A stretch of DNA of 24,872 nt from an uncultured Bacteroidales bacterium (lineage in GTDB: Bacteria; Bacteroidota; Bacteroidia; Bacteroidales; UBA932), in the NCBI GenBank assembly GCA_904501835.1, contig CAJGBW010000021.1:1-24872 (forward strand). The letters run 5' to 3'. The position numbers were made by a program, and so were the translations under genes. Each line of letters opens with the position of its first letter. Position 1 is the stretch's first letter. Positions 1 to 8,155 of this stretch are shown one piece after another. The notes under the pieces were generated by a model. The model saw only the letters and a list, made by a program, of their open reading frames with translations, was not told the DNA's origin and did not search any database.

Positions 1-393
1 GCCATCTTGAATCTTGCGGATGAGGACCTTGCTTCCGGTAAAAAGTTCGTGCGTCTTCGTTTCGGACACGACAATATCCTTCAGACTTTCTTTGCCCACT
101 GCGGTATTGAAGGCTGGAGAATTCACGAGAAGCTTGAAGACACCATGGCAGAATGGAATTTGTCCCGTTTCCCCATGGCGAGCAATATGCAATGCATCTT
201 CTACCGCAAAAAGGGCGATGACCGCGTACTCTTCAGAATGCTTCTGAACGACAGCGAGTTACAACTCCCCATCGAGCCTGTTTGCGGCCGCATCTACGAT
301 TGGAAAACCTTTAGAAACTATATGCAACCGCGCATTGAAGAAGGCAAGGTTATCGCAGCACCTTACATCAAATACCCCTACCCGCTTCGATAA
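1..393 (+). CDS. Histidine-type acid phosphatase, C-terminal fragment (5' end outside window)
   Basis: The frame is open from base 1, so the true start lies upstream; the first in-frame start-like codon, TTG at 7, is not the gene start. The fragment reads ...FVRLRFGHDNIL..., and the GHD triplet fits the HD proton-donor motif of branch-2 histidine acid phosphatases (phytase and inositol-polyphosphate phosphatase relatives). The later stretch LFRMLLNDSELQLPI followed by Y-D-W-K-T-F-R matches the usual C-terminus of Bacteroidales histidine-type phosphatases. These are normally secreted or periplasmic enzymes that remove phosphate from organic phosphomonoesters. The N-terminal RHGxRxP motif and any signal peptide are not in view, so the substrate cannot be inferred. 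The gene ends 18 bp before a strong hairpin. Confidence 0.8.
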   Translation, partial: AILNLADEDLASGKKFVRLRFGHDNILQTFFAHCGIEGWRIHEKLEDTMAEWNLSRFPMASNMQCIFYRKKGDDRVLFRMLLNDSELQLPIEPVCGRIYDWKTFRNYMQPRIEEGKVIAAPYIKYPYPLR

Positions 394-411
394 AAGCCGG
401 GAAGAGCCATA

Positions 412-450
412 AAACGAAGAAACCGGCCTACAAGGTCGGTTTCTTCGTTT
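412..450. terminator. Bidirectional intrinsic terminator between phosphatase gene and icd
   Basis: A 17-bp stem (412-428 pairs with 434-450, with one G-T wobble) closes a 5-nt loop, TACAA. A-rich sequence precedes it and T-rich sequence ends it, so it can stop transcripts from both converging genes: the plus-strand phosphatase and the minus-strand icd, whose stop codon is at 465. Confidence 0.85.
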
Positions 451-464
451 ATGCAATGTTTTAC

Positions 465-1673
465 TTATGCGAGTTTGCGCGCAAGTCTCTCGCGGATGGC
501 CGCAATAAATTCTGCTGAGGTAACCGCCTTGGGGGTGATACCTTCCATCAGATTGACAAGGTCCTTGGTTACGATGCCCTCATTAAGGGTATCAAAACAA
601 GCTGCCTCCAATTGGTCGGCATAGTTCACAAGGGCTGAAAGGCCGTCCAATTCGCCTCTCTTGCGAAGCGCACCAGACCAGGCGAAAATAGTTGCCATCG
701 GGTTGGTAGAAGTCTCCTCCCCTGCCAAATACTTATAATAGTGGCGCGTAACCGTACCGTGTGCCGCTTCATATTCATATTTTCCGTCAGGGCTCACCAG
801 CACGGAAGTCATCATGGCCAAAGAGCCAAAGGCCGTAGAAACCATGTCGCTCATCACGTCGCCGTCATAGTTCTTGCACGCCCAGATAAAGCCACCTTTG
901 GAACGAATCACACGGGCTACCGCATCATCAATCAAGGTGTAGAAATAGCTCAAGCCCAACTCCTCGAACTGTGCCTTGTACTCTTCGTAAACCTCGGCAA
1001 AAATGCTCTTGAACTGCGCGTCGTAAGTCTTGGAAATGGTATCTTTGGTCGAAAACCATAGGTCTTGACGGCTATCGATGGCAAATTTGAAGCAGGAATG
1101 AGCAAAGGAGCGAATGCTCTTATCCGTATTGTGCATACCCTGAAGCACGCCGGCTCCTTTGAAATTCTGGATTACTACCTCCTGATGTTTTCCGCTTTCT
1201 CCATCAAAGACCAAACGGGCCACACCCGGCTCATCCGCACGGATTTCCACACTCTTATACACATCACCATAAGCGTGACGGGCAATAGTAATCGGGAGTT
1301 CCCAATTCTTTACCGCCGGTTTGATAGAAGGAATGATAATGGGGGTGCGGAACACGGTGCCATCCAAAATGGAACGAATGGTGCCATTGGGTGACTTCCA
1401 CATTTGATGCAGTTTGTACTCATCCATACGCTGATGATTGGGCGTAATGGTCGCACACTTCACTGCCACGCCATATTTTTTGGTCGCCTCGGCAGATGCC
1501 ACGGTGATTTTATCTTCCGTTTTATCACGCTCGGGCAAGCCCAAATCATAGTATTCAGTCTTCAGCTCCACGAAAGGGAGAATCAATTCATCCTTAATCA
1601 TTTTCCAAAGGATACGGGTCATCTCATCCCCATCCATCTCCACAAGCGGAGTCGTCATTTTAATTTTTTCCAT
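465..1673 (-). CDS. icd: NADP-dependent isocitrate dehydrogenase
   Basis: 402 aa, the usual length for the homodimeric, eukaryote-like (IDH1-type) NADP isocitrate dehydrogenases. It oxidatively decarboxylates isocitrate to 2-oxoglutarate in the cytoplasm and produces NADPH. The substrate loop SPNGTIR is at residues 94-100 and R-H-A-Y-G-D at 132-137. Both R100 and R132 fall at the same numbers as in human IDH1, which bind isocitrate. The metal-binding aspartates lie in the LIDDAVA stretch. HGTVTRHY is the NADP-specificity loop, and NPMATIFAWSG is a variant of the usual NP(V/I)ASI(F/Y)AW signature. The ATG start is set by the conserved opening and by a -7 promoter element 20 bp upstream. It appears monocistronic, bounded by terminators on both sides. 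Confidence 0.97.
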   Translation of the reverse strand: MEKIKMTTPLVEMDGDEMTRILWKMIKDELILPFVELKTEYYDLGLPERDKTEDKITVASAEATKKYGVAVKCATITPNHQRMDEYKLHQMWKSPNGTIRSILDGTVFRTPIIIPSIKPAVKNWELPITIARHAYGDVYKSVEIRADEPGVARLVFDGESGKHQEVVIQNFKGAGVLQGMHNTDKSIRSFAHSCFKFAIDSRQDLWFSTKDTISKTYDAQFKSIFAEVYEEYKAQFEELGLSYFYTLIDDAVARVIRSKGGFIWACKNYDGDVMSDMVSTAFGSLAMMTSVLVSPDGKYEYEAAHGTVTRHYYKYLAGEETSTNPMATIFAWSGALRKRGELDGLSALVNYADQLEAACFDTLNEGIVTKDLVNLMEGITPKAVTSAEFIAAIRERLARKLA

Positions 1674-1693
1674 CTTTCTCGAAATTATCAGGA

Positions 1694-1701
1694 CAAATAT
1701 A
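1694..1701 (-). promoter_or_regulatory. Predicted -7 promoter element for icd
   Basis: On the minus strand this reads TATATTTG, a perfect match to the Bacteroidota -7 consensus TAnnTTTG. It would place the transcript start about 14 nt before the icd ATG. No clear -33 TTG is visible, because the fba terminator occupies that space. Confidence 0.5.
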
Positions 1702-1709
1702 ATAAAAAA

Positions 1710-1740
1710 AAGGAGATGACGGTTGTGATGTCATCTCCTT
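1710..1740 (-). terminator. Intrinsic terminator of fba
   Basis: A perfect 11-bp inverted repeat (AAGGAGATGAC at 1710-1720, GTCATCTCCTT at 1730-1740) encloses a 9-nt loop. Read on the minus strand it is followed directly by a run of seven T, as expected for a rho-independent terminator of the minus-strand fba gene, whose stop is at 1776. It abuts the icd promoter. Confidence 0.9.
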
Positions 1741-1775
1741 ATCATTAAATTTAGCTCTATGCTTTGAATTCGAAA

Positions 1776-2777
1776 TTACTCAGCTTTGCCGTCAGAACCC
1801 AATACATTCACAATCTTGTGAGTGTAAAGCTTCTTCATCTCGTCACGTGCGGGACCGCAGTATTTACGAGGGTCGAATTCGCCGGGTTTCTCAACGAATA
1901 CCTTGCGGATAGCAGCGGTCATAGCCAAACGTGAGTCAGAGTCAATGTTGATTTTGCAAACAGCGCTCTTGGAAGCCTCACGAAGCTGCTCCTCGGGAAT
2001 ACCTACTGCATCAGGAAGTTTGCCACCGTTGGCGTTGATGCTGTCCACATACTCCTGAGGTACTGAAGAAGAACCGTGGAGAACGATGGGGAAGCCAGGA
2101 AGTTTGGCCTCAATCTCGTGAAGGATATCGAATGCGAGAGGGGGAGGTACAAGACGACCGGTCTTCTCGTCGCGGGTACACTGCTCGGGTTTGAATTTGT
2201 AAGCACCGTGGCTGGTTCCGATGGAGATAGCCAAAGAGTCGCAACCGGTACGGGTAGCGAAGTCAATTACCTCCTCAGGACGGGTATAGTGAGACTCTTC
2301 AGCCTGAACCTCATCCTCTACACCGGCCAAAACGCCCAACTCAGCCTCAACGGTTACATCGTACTGGTGTGCGTAATCAACCACTTTCTTGGTAAGAGCA
2401 ACGTTCTCCTCGTATGAAAGGTGAGAAGCGTCGATCATTACAGAAGAGAAGCCCATATCAACGCAGCTCTTGCAGATTTCGAAAGAATCACCGTGGTCGA
2501 GGTGGAGAACAATCTGAGGATTTTCCCAACCCAACTCTTTTGCATACTCAACTGCACCCTCTGCCATGTAGCGAAGAAGAGTTTGGTTTGCATAGTTACG
2601 AGCACCTTTACTAACCTGAAGAATAACAGGAGATTTGGTCTCTGAAGCGGCCTGGATAATAGCCTGGAGCTGCTCCATGTTGTTGAAGTTGAAAGCAGGG
2701 ATTGCATAGCCACCTGCAACAGCCTTTGCGAACATTTCTTTGGTGTTTACAAGGCCAAGTGTTTTGTAAGATACCAT
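1776..2777 (-). CDS. fba: Class II fructose-1,6-bisphosphate aldolase
   Basis: 333 aa. This zinc-dependent glycolytic and gluconeogenic enzyme cleaves fructose-1,6-bisphosphate to DHAP and glyceraldehyde-3-phosphate. Seen in the sequence: GYAIPAFNFNNMEQ near residues 23-36 (substrate-phosphate region); LDHGDS at 93-98 with the catalytic Asp94 and zinc ligand His95; VEAELG at 143-148; GTSHGAYK with His190; and LHGSSSV with His234. These are the expected metal and phosphate ligands of class II aldolases. Length and motifs fit the TIGR00167-like bacterial/protist subgroup. The gene is transcribed alone: it is divergent from gmk and followed by its own terminator. Confidence 0.97.
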   Translation of the reverse strand: MVSYKTLGLVNTKEMFAKAVAGGYAIPAFNFNNMEQLQAIIQAASETKSPVILQVSKGARNYANQTLLRYMAEGAVEYAKELGWENPQIVLHLDHGDSFEICKSCVDMGFSSVMIDASHLSYEENVALTKKVVDYAHQYDVTVEAELGVLAGVEDEVQAEESHYTRPEEVIDFATRTGCDSLAISIGTSHGAYKFKPEQCTRDEKTGRLVPPPLAFDILHEIEAKLPGFPIVLHGSSSVPQEYVDSINANGGKLPDAVGIPEEQLREASKSAVCKINIDSDSRLAMTAAIRKVFVEKPGEFDPRKYCGPARDEMKKLYTHKIVNVLGSDGKAE

Positions 2778-2839
2778 AATAAATATAAAGTTATAATTGA
2801 ATTCTACTGCTTTGTGGCCCGAAAGCCACCAAAATCACG

Positions 2840-2847
2840 CAAAATTA
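2840..2847 (-). promoter_or_regulatory. Predicted -7 promoter element for fba
   Basis: On the minus strand this reads TAATTTTG, matching TAnnTTTG exactly, and gives a leader of about 55 nt. It lies back to back with the gmk -7 element (2850-2857), so the two divergent promoters nearly overlap and may interfere. No convincing -33 element was found. Confidence 0.4.
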
Positions 2848-2849
2848 GT

Positions 2850-2857
2850 TATTTTTG
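2850..2857 (+). promoter_or_regulatory. Predicted -7 promoter element for gmk-nadD
   Basis: TATTTTTG matches the TAnnTTTG consensus exactly, 29 bp before the gmk ATG, giving a leader of about 23 nt. No clear -33 TTG is visible at the usual distance. Confidence 0.45.
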
Positions 2858-2886
2858 CACAAAATATGAAATAATTATCAGGGTTT

Positions 2887-3459
2887 ATGCAAGAAAAAGT
2901 CATCATATTCACAGCGCCCTCCGGCTCGGGCAAAAGTACCATCATCCAACATCTGCTCGGGATTCACCCCGAATTTGAATTTTCCATTTCGGCAACGACC
3001 CGCTCACCGCGTGGGCAAGAGCAAGACGGTGTGGAATACTATTTCAAAAGCGTGGAGGAATTTGAGCGTCTGGTAAAGGAGGATGCGTTTGTGGAGTACG
3101 AACAAGTCTATTCTACGGTGTCGTATGGGACTTTGAAAAGCGAGGTGCAGCGCATTTGGGACAAGGGTAATGTGATTATTTTTGACGTGGATGTCAAAGG
3201 GGCGTGGAACCTCAAACGCTATTTCGGCGAAAAAGCCCTCTCTATCTTGATTCAAGCCCCCTCCATGGAGGAATTGCGCCGCCGTCTGGTATCTCGCGGA
3301 ACGGATGCGGCAGAAGCGATTGAGGAACGCTTGAACAAAGCGCAATCCGAGTTGGATTTTGCCGACGGGAAATTTGACTGCTGCCTGATTAACGACAAAT
3401 TGGACGAGACGCTCGCGCAGGCAGAAGCCTTGGTGGATGACTTTCTGGCGAAATCCTAA
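2887..3459 (+). CDS. gmk: Guanylate kinase
   Basis: 190 aa, full length. It phosphorylates GMP to GDP with ATP, in the cytoplasm. The P-loop APSGSGKST is at residues 10-18. The GMP-binding region S-A-T-T-R-S-P-R-G-Q-E-x-D-G-V-E-Y-Y-F corresponds to the family signature STTTR(x)PRxGExxGxDYxF. GTLKSEV follows, and the segment IFDVDVKGAWNLK corresponds to the family's (D/E)IDVQGA strand. nadD follows after about 30 bp in the same direction, so the two are probably co-transcribed. In many Bacteroidales a yicC-like gene precedes gmk; here gmk is first and faces fba. Confidence 0.96.
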   Translation: MQEKVIIFTAPSGSGKSTIIQHLLGIHPEFEFSISATTRSPRGQEQDGVEYYFKSVEEFERLVKEDAFVEYEQVYSTVSYGTLKSEVQRIWDKGNVIIFDVDVKGAWNLKRYFGEKALSILIQAPSMEELRRRLVSRGTDAAEAIEERLNKAQSELDFADGKFDCCLINDKLDETLAQAEALVDDFLAKS

Positions 3460-3489
3460 TCCCCACGCATCGTAAAATTGGGAAAGAGC

Positions 3490-4062
3490 ATGGTTAAGAC
3501 TTCGGGCGACGGGATGACCGTTTTGTATTGCGGGAGTTTCAATCCCCTGCATATCGGACATTTGGCCATACTCCAAAGTCTATGTGCCACGCCGGAGGTA
3601 ACGCGTGTCCTGCTGGTCGTATCGCCGAAAAACCCCTTGAAAGACAGCATTTCCAAAGACAGTGCATCGGCTCGTTTTGCAGCGGCACAAGAAGCCTTGC
3701 TGCGCCATCCCGAACTTTGCGGGAAAGTGGTTGTCAGCGACATAGAACTGAATATGCCGGCACCCCATTACACCATACGCACGCTGGATACCCTCTCCGC
3801 CCAAACACCCTCGGAGCATTTTGCCCTGGCCATTGGCGGCGACCAATTGGACGATTTTCGCCGTTGGAAAGATTACGAAAAAATTCTGCTGAAATATGGT
3901 CTTTGGGTTTATCCGCGCAAGGGTTTTAACTGCGTGGCGCTGCGGGAAGAACTCTTAAAAGAAAACCCTCTTTATCAAATTCGCTTGATTGAAGCCGCCG
4001 AGGTGGATGTCTCTTCCACCCTTATCCGCGAAGGTCAGCTCTCCGACGAACACCTTATGTAA
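3490..4062 (+). CDS. nadD: Nicotinate (nicotinamide) mononucleotide adenylyltransferase
   Basis: 190 aa from the ATG at 3490, which is preceded by GGAAAGAG. An ATG at 3514, directly before the conserved TVLYCGSFNP, is the alternative start; a TTG at 3478 is less likely. The enzyme transfers AMP from ATP to nicotinate mononucleotide in NAD synthesis. The nucleotidyltransferase signature GSFNPLHIGH is near the N-terminus, and S-S-T-L-I-R near the C-terminus matches the (S/T)SSxIR ATP-binding motif. GGDQLDDFRRWKDYEKIL is typical of NadD. The gene is downstream of gmk and converges on recN with 34 bp between stop codons, where no clear terminator hairpin was found. Confidence 0.93.
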   Translation: MVKTSGDGMTVLYCGSFNPLHIGHLAILQSLCATPEVTRVLLVVSPKNPLKDSISKDSASARFAAAQEALLRHPELCGKVVVSDIELNMPAPHYTIRTLDTLSAQTPSEHFALAIGGDQLDDFRRWKDYEKILLKYGLWVYPRKGFNCVALREELLKENPLYQIRLIEAAEVDVSSTLIREGQLSDEHLM

Positions 4063-4096
4063 TTGGTTATACGCGATTGTTACACGACGCGCTTTG

Positions 4097-5830
4097 TTAT
4101 GCGCCGAGAAGGACTTTGGCGTTTTCGATGGCCTCGGGAGTAAGGGTAGAGCCGGACAACATACGGGCAACTTCCTGTACGCGCTCTTCTTGATTGAGAC
4201 GTGACAAGGTCGAAACGGCGCGGCGAGACATAGCGGAGGCGCAAGAAGCATCTGCCTGCGAAACCACTTCCTCAAAATGTTTGGAAACGACATAATGCGC
4301 ATTGCCTTTGGCGGCCACCTGCGGCAAATGCGTGATGGCAAAGACTTGCATATGCTCGCCCATTGCACAAATCATAGAGCCCATACGGTCGGCCACGCTA
4401 CCGCTGACTCCGCTATCAATCTCATCAAAAATCATGGTGGGCATTTGGGCATAACGAGCCATCATATCCTTGAGGCTCAGCATAATACGGGACATTTCAC
4501 CGCCGGATGCACACTTGGCAACATCCTCCAGCTGCGTACCATTGGCCGAGAAAAGGAAACTGACCTTGTCCGCACCGGTCGGGCCATAAGCCGAAGAAGT
4601 CAGAGCATTGTCAGCATCCGACAACAGACTTTGCACCTGTACCTCAAAACGGGCATATTCCAACTCCAAAGAACGAATCGAAGCTGTAATCGCCTCCGAA
4701 AGAGGGGTGGCAGCCTGCACACGGGACTGGTGAAGTTGCTCGGAAAGGGCGGCTAATTTTTCTGCCTCTTTCTTGGCTTCCTTACGCAAAGCATTACACT
4801 CAATCTCCAAAGCCCCTGTATCAGACAACTGGGCAGAAAGAGAGTCGCGATAAGCTATCAATTCGGCCTCATTGGCACATTCATATTTACGCAACAGACC
4901 CTGTAAGAGAGATAAACGCTCTTGTACTTGCTCCAAACGCACGGAAGAATCGTCAAAAGACTGATTTCTATCATCCACGTCCGCTACGACATCTTCGATT
5001 TCCAAACGGGCCGACTCCAAACGCTCAGCCAACTGCTCACATTCGGGATAGAAAGAAGCCAGACGGCGTAATTCTTTTTCAGCCAGACGCAGACGCCCAT
5101 CCAAGGACAGGTTCTCCCCTTCGGCTGAAAGGCTCTCATAAGCCGCTGATAGAGAGATTTTTATCTGTTCCGCATGGGAGAGGCGTTTCTCTTCTTCCAT
5201 CAACTCTTCCAACTCTCCCTCGCGCAAAGACGCCTTATCCAGACGTTCCCACTGCATCTGACGCCAATCTCTCTGCTCGTCAGCATTGGCAATCTGACTC
5301 TCTAATTGAGAAAGCTTGCTATTTATCTGGTTCAAAAGAAGATAGCACGCTTTATATTCGCCCAAAAGCGTCTCATTTCCCGCAAAATAATCGAGGAGAC
5401 TCAACTGAAAATGACGGTCGTTGAGCAAAAGATTCTGATGCTGGGAGTGGATATCCAGCAAATAGGCCGAAATTCGCGCCAAAAAAGGCAAAGACGCAGG
5501 ACAATCATTGACAAAACAACGCGAACGGCCGCTACGGGAAAGCACACGGCGCACAATCAGACAGGAGGGGTCCCACTCCATATCTTCCTGCTCAAAAATT
5601 GTCTTCAGCGAAGGATTGGGAGAGGCAAATTCCGCCTCCACGGTACAAGTTTCAGCCCCTTCTGCAATGGCTGCGGCATCGGCTTTGGCACCCAATGCCA
5701 AACGCAAAGCCCCAATCAATATAGACTTTCCGGCACCCGTCTGTCCCGTAATAATGACAAGACCCTCCGGAAATTCAATATCCAGAGAGTCAATCAAAAA
5801 GTAATTCTTTATCCTTAAAAACGAAAGCAC
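4097..5830 (-). CDS. recN: DNA repair protein RecN (SMC-like ATPase)
   Basis: 577 aa, slightly longer than the usual 550-560. It is a cytoplasmic SMC-like ATPase acting in recombinational repair of double-strand breaks. Walker A GQTGAGKS is at residues 29-36. The ABC signature ASGGEMSR (441-448) and Walker B MIFDEIDSG (466-474) lie in the C-terminal half, separated by a long Glu/Leu-rich coiled-coil region (about 160-400). The start is GTG at 5828-5830: the protein begins MLSFLRIKNYFLID as the family does, and an in-frame stop lies two codons upstream. Residues about 523-537 (VVSQADASCASAMSR) are an Ala/Ser-rich stretch where most RecN proteins have a short turn, which accounts for part of the extra length. 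It follows rpoZ by 28 bp and probably shares its transcript. Confidence 0.95.
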   Translation of the reverse strand: MLSFLRIKNYFLIDSLDIEFPEGLVIITGQTGAGKSILIGALRLALGAKADAAAIAEGAETCTVEAEFASPNPSLKTIFEQEDMEWDPSCLIVRRVLSRSGRSRCFVNDCPASLPFLARISAYLLDIHSQHQNLLLNDRHFQLSLLDYFAGNETLLGEYKACYLLLNQINSKLSQLESQIANADEQRDWRQMQWERLDKASLREGELEELMEEEKRLSHAEQIKISLSAAYESLSAEGENLSLDGRLRLAEKELRRLASFYPECEQLAERLESARLEIEDVVADVDDRNQSFDDSSVRLEQVQERLSLLQGLLRKYECANEAELIAYRDSLSAQLSDTGALEIECNALRKEAKKEAEKLAALSEQLHQSRVQAATPLSEAITASIRSLELEYARFEVQVQSLLSDADNALTSSAYGPTGADKVSFLFSANGTQLEDVAKCASGGEMSRIMLSLKDMMARYAQMPTMIFDEIDSGVSGSVADRMGSMICAMGEHMQVFAITHLPQVAAKGNAHYVVSKHFEEVVSQADASCASAMSRRAVSTLSRLNQEERVQEVARMLSGSTLTPEAIENAKVLLGA

Positions 5831-5858
5831 GGCTTAAGTAAGCAAGAGCTGAATAGGC

Positions 5859-6176
5859 TTAAAGCTCTTCCTCTGCCATACGGTAATCCAACTCCCCTGC
5901 CTCAAATTCTGAGATAGCCACGAGGGTGGATTTAGGAAGACTTTCGTAGTATTTGGAGATTTCAATCTGCTCGCGATTCTCAAATTCTTCCTCCATAGAG
6001 GTCTCACGAGAATCTTTGAATTCCTCCAATTTCTTGGCGAGCTCTTTCTTTTCAGCCAATGAAAGCTGGTTGGCACGCTTTGAAATAATGGAAACGGACT
6101 CATAAATGTTGCCGGTAGGAGCAGCAAAATCACACAAATCTCTGGTCTGCGTATTGTTAGGAATGTTTTTGTTCAT
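5859..6176 (-). CDS. rpoZ: RNA polymerase omega subunit, Bacteroidota type
   Basis: 105 aa. The core TRDLCDFAAPTGNIYESVSI followed by ISKRANQLS matches the divergent Rpb6/omega family found in Bacteroidota, where T-G-N-x-Y-E and I-x-K-R-A-N-Q are the hallmark residues. The middle is charged (KKELAKKLEEF), followed by FENREQIEISKYYE, also typical. Omega helps assemble and stabilise the beta-prime subunit of RNA polymerase. It sits between bamD (62 bp upstream) and recN (28 bp downstream). Many Bacteroidales have a coaBC-type gene between rpoZ and recN, and it is absent here. Confidence 0.9.
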   Translation of the reverse strand: MNKNIPNNTQTRDLCDFAAPTGNIYESVSIISKRANQLSLAEKKELAKKLEEFKDSRETSMEEEFENREQIEISKYYESLPKSTLVAISEFEAGELDYRMAEEEL

Positions 6177-6238
6177 ATCTAAATAATTTTATTGTCTATT
6201 TAAGTATACTGCGTTTTGTATGACGAGTTTCAAAAATT

Positions 6239-7171
6239 TTACTTTGCCGCATCATTTTTTTGTGTCGCGGCAGCCCCTTTGCTCTTGATGGCCTCTTGTC
6301 TTTCCTTGAATTTTCTATCCTTGACAAAATCACGCTCGCTCATCGTATCATCCTCTGTCTCACCCACATAGTGGCCCAACGCCTTTTGAGAGCGACGATG
6401 CATCAAGTCCAATTCACGACGATATGAAGACTGCGGATACTCGCCCAAAAAATTGAGATAATCATCCTGGAATGCGATATAGCGCTCTTTCTGTTTTTCA
6501 GGCACACTCAAACGCGCATATTTATAGGAAGACATGGCAATGTAATATAAGATATCCTCTCGATAGATATTCTCGGCGTTGTCTTTCAAGATATTACGGA
6601 AAGCCACCTTGGACGCAATATAGTCTTCCATATTATAATAAAGACGCGCAGCCTCGTAAGCTTTGGTATCCAAACGCCACTGCAAATCCTCTTTCATTTC
6701 CTTGCAGCGAGCGCGGGCCGTACTATCGGGAGCATAGTCTGAAATATACTCATCAATCGCAGCCATAGCCTTATGGGTAGGAGCCTGATCCAACTCATAG
6801 CGCAAGGTCTGTTTGTAGAGACATTCCAAACGCAAGAAAGTCGCCTCTGAAGCGAAAGGACTGGTCGGATAAACCTCCAGGAATTTCTGGAAATTGGTCT
6901 CCGCCGTGTAGAAATCGCGATAATTATAATTGCTCTTACCCCAATAAAACTGCACGGTATCGTCAATGGAAAGACCGCTGGTCAGCATGGAAAGACTCTC
7001 GAAAAGGTCTGCAGCACGGTTATACTTGCCCTTTTCGTAATAATCCATCGCCGCCTTGTATTTCAAATTGACGTCATTACTCTTCAACAAGGCCTCATAT
7101 TCCGACTTGCAGGAAAAGAGGCAAACCAGGGCTGAAAAGATGAAAATAGAGCGAAATGCAAATCGTTTCAT
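6239..7171 (-). CDS. bamD: Outer membrane protein assembly factor BamD (lipoprotein)
   Basis: 310 aa. The N-terminus MKRFAFRSIFIFSALVCLFSC is a lipoprotein signal with lipobox LFSC and lipidated Cys21. The rest is helical with TPR-like repeats, for example YYEKGKYNRAADLFESL, FYTAETNFQKFLEVYP and DDYLNFLGEYPQSSYRREL, the expected layout for BamD. BamD is the essential lipoprotein of the BAM complex that inserts beta-barrels, including SusC-type transporters, into the outer membrane. The C-terminus is charged and of low complexity (KGAAATQKNDAAK). The start lies only 12 bp after the stop of the SusCD-associated lipoprotein gene, and no promoter was seen between them, so it may be read from the SusCD transcript. 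Confidence 0.92.
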   Translation of the reverse strand: MKRFAFRSIFIFSALVCLFSCKSEYEALLKSNDVNLKYKAAMDYYEKGKYNRAADLFESLSMLTSGLSIDDTVQFYWGKSNYNYRDFYTAETNFQKFLEVYPTSPFASEATFLRLECLYKQTLRYELDQAPTHKAMAAIDEYISDYAPDSTARARCKEMKEDLQWRLDTKAYEAARLYYNMEDYIASKVAFRNILKDNAENIYREDILYYIAMSSYKYARLSVPEKQKERYIAFQDDYLNFLGEYPQSSYRRELDLMHRRSQKALGHYVGETEDDTMSERDFVKDRKFKERQEAIKSKGAAATQKNDAAK

Positions 7172-7183
7172 AAATAGAAAGAT

Positions 7184-8155
7184 TTAGTCTTTGATGGTAA
7201 TGGTAATCTTAAAGGCACCCTGATCCAAAAATCCATATTGGAAATCCGGCAGACAATAGACGGCATAAATCTGGAACACCTTATCGGACAACCTCTTACA
7301 ATCCTTGTTGTAATCTGAAAAATCCTTACCCCATTTGTACTCACCGGGATAGTAGCAGTAGGCACCACAGGTCTTGCCACCCGGAACAGGCACCATCATA
7401 CCCGTATAGAAAGGATCAAAGGTAATTCTGTCATTTTCCTCTACCATAAACTCCATATAGTCGGGAGGATTCATGGACAAACCTGCCGCGGTGTACTCCT
7501 CTGCCGCCAGACCTTCGGTATAAGGTTTCATCACGCGATATACCTCTGAATCCGTCGCCTTGAAGAGTTCACAATCATAGGCATGTTCAAATATACAATC
7601 ATCCTTGTAAGTACAATCGGCAAATTTCTCAAAAGTCAGTTTGCGTTTGACCGTAATGGTAATCTGTTGCTTCTGCAAGCTGTTTTCCTGGCCCACCAAC
7701 TTCAGACGCATGATATATTTGCTTCCGGGACGCACCTTGGAAAGGTCGGAAAAGGACAACATGACATTGGCAGAGAGCGCCTTGGGAGCAAAAATCACAT
7801 TTTTAGTCGCCAAGGTGAATACACCATTGGGGTCTGTGTCGCACCAAAGGGAGTCTGCCACGGAACCTGTTGCGGTCGTATCATACTGAAACTGAACCTT
7901 TTGCTGCATCATGGCTGTACCATTGCGGTAAATAGGAATGGTAATGATGCCCTCATCTTCGGCAGACACCTCCACATTCAAAACCGTAGAGGCAAATCCA
8001 CAACTTCCCTCCGGCTCACTACCGGGGGTGTACAAAGGGCCTACATGGTCCTTGTCGCAGGAGGCCACGCCGCACAGAAGCGCAATCGCCACACAGCAAG
8101 GGGCCATCAAGGAGCCCAAACGGGCTAATTTATTGAATATAAGGGTTCTGGTCAT
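7184..8155 (-). CDS. SusCD-associated Cys-rich lipoprotein of unknown function
   Basis: 323 aa from the ATG at 8155; ATGs at 8161 and 8182 are in frame. The chosen start gives MTRTLIFNKLARLGSLM..., a long lipoprotein signal ending GVASC, with lipidated Cys33 followed by DKD. The start lies inside the last codons of susD, a 26-nt overlap that implies translational coupling. The first half (about 45-170) looks like a beta-sandwich of the Calx-beta/DUF4843 kind seen in the third gene of many SusCD loci (VLNVEVSAEDEGIITIPIYR, then YIMRLKLVGQ). The second half is rich in Tyr, Asp and Cys (ADCTYKDDC, YDCELF, KTCGAYCYYP, VYCLPD). Nine Cys beyond the lipidated one are unusual for such a protein. Presumably it is surface-exposed and helps bind the imported ligand; the family assignment is tentative. 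Confidence 0.75.
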   Translation of the reverse strand: MTRTLIFNKLARLGSLMAPCCVAIALLCGVASCDKDHVGPLYTPGSEPEGSCGFASTVLNVEVSAEDEGIITIPIYRNGTAMMQQKVQFQYDTTATGSVADSLWCDTDPNGVFTLATKNVIFAPKALSANVMLSFSDLSKVRPGSKYIMRLKLVGQENSLQKQQITITVKRKLTFEKFADCTYKDDCIFEHAYDCELFKATDSEVYRVMKPYTEGLAAEEYTAAGLSMNPPDYMEFMVEENDRITFDPFYTGMMVPVPGGKTCGAYCYYPGEYKWGKDFSDYNKDCKRLSDKVFQIYAVYCLPDFQYGFLDQGAFKITITIKD

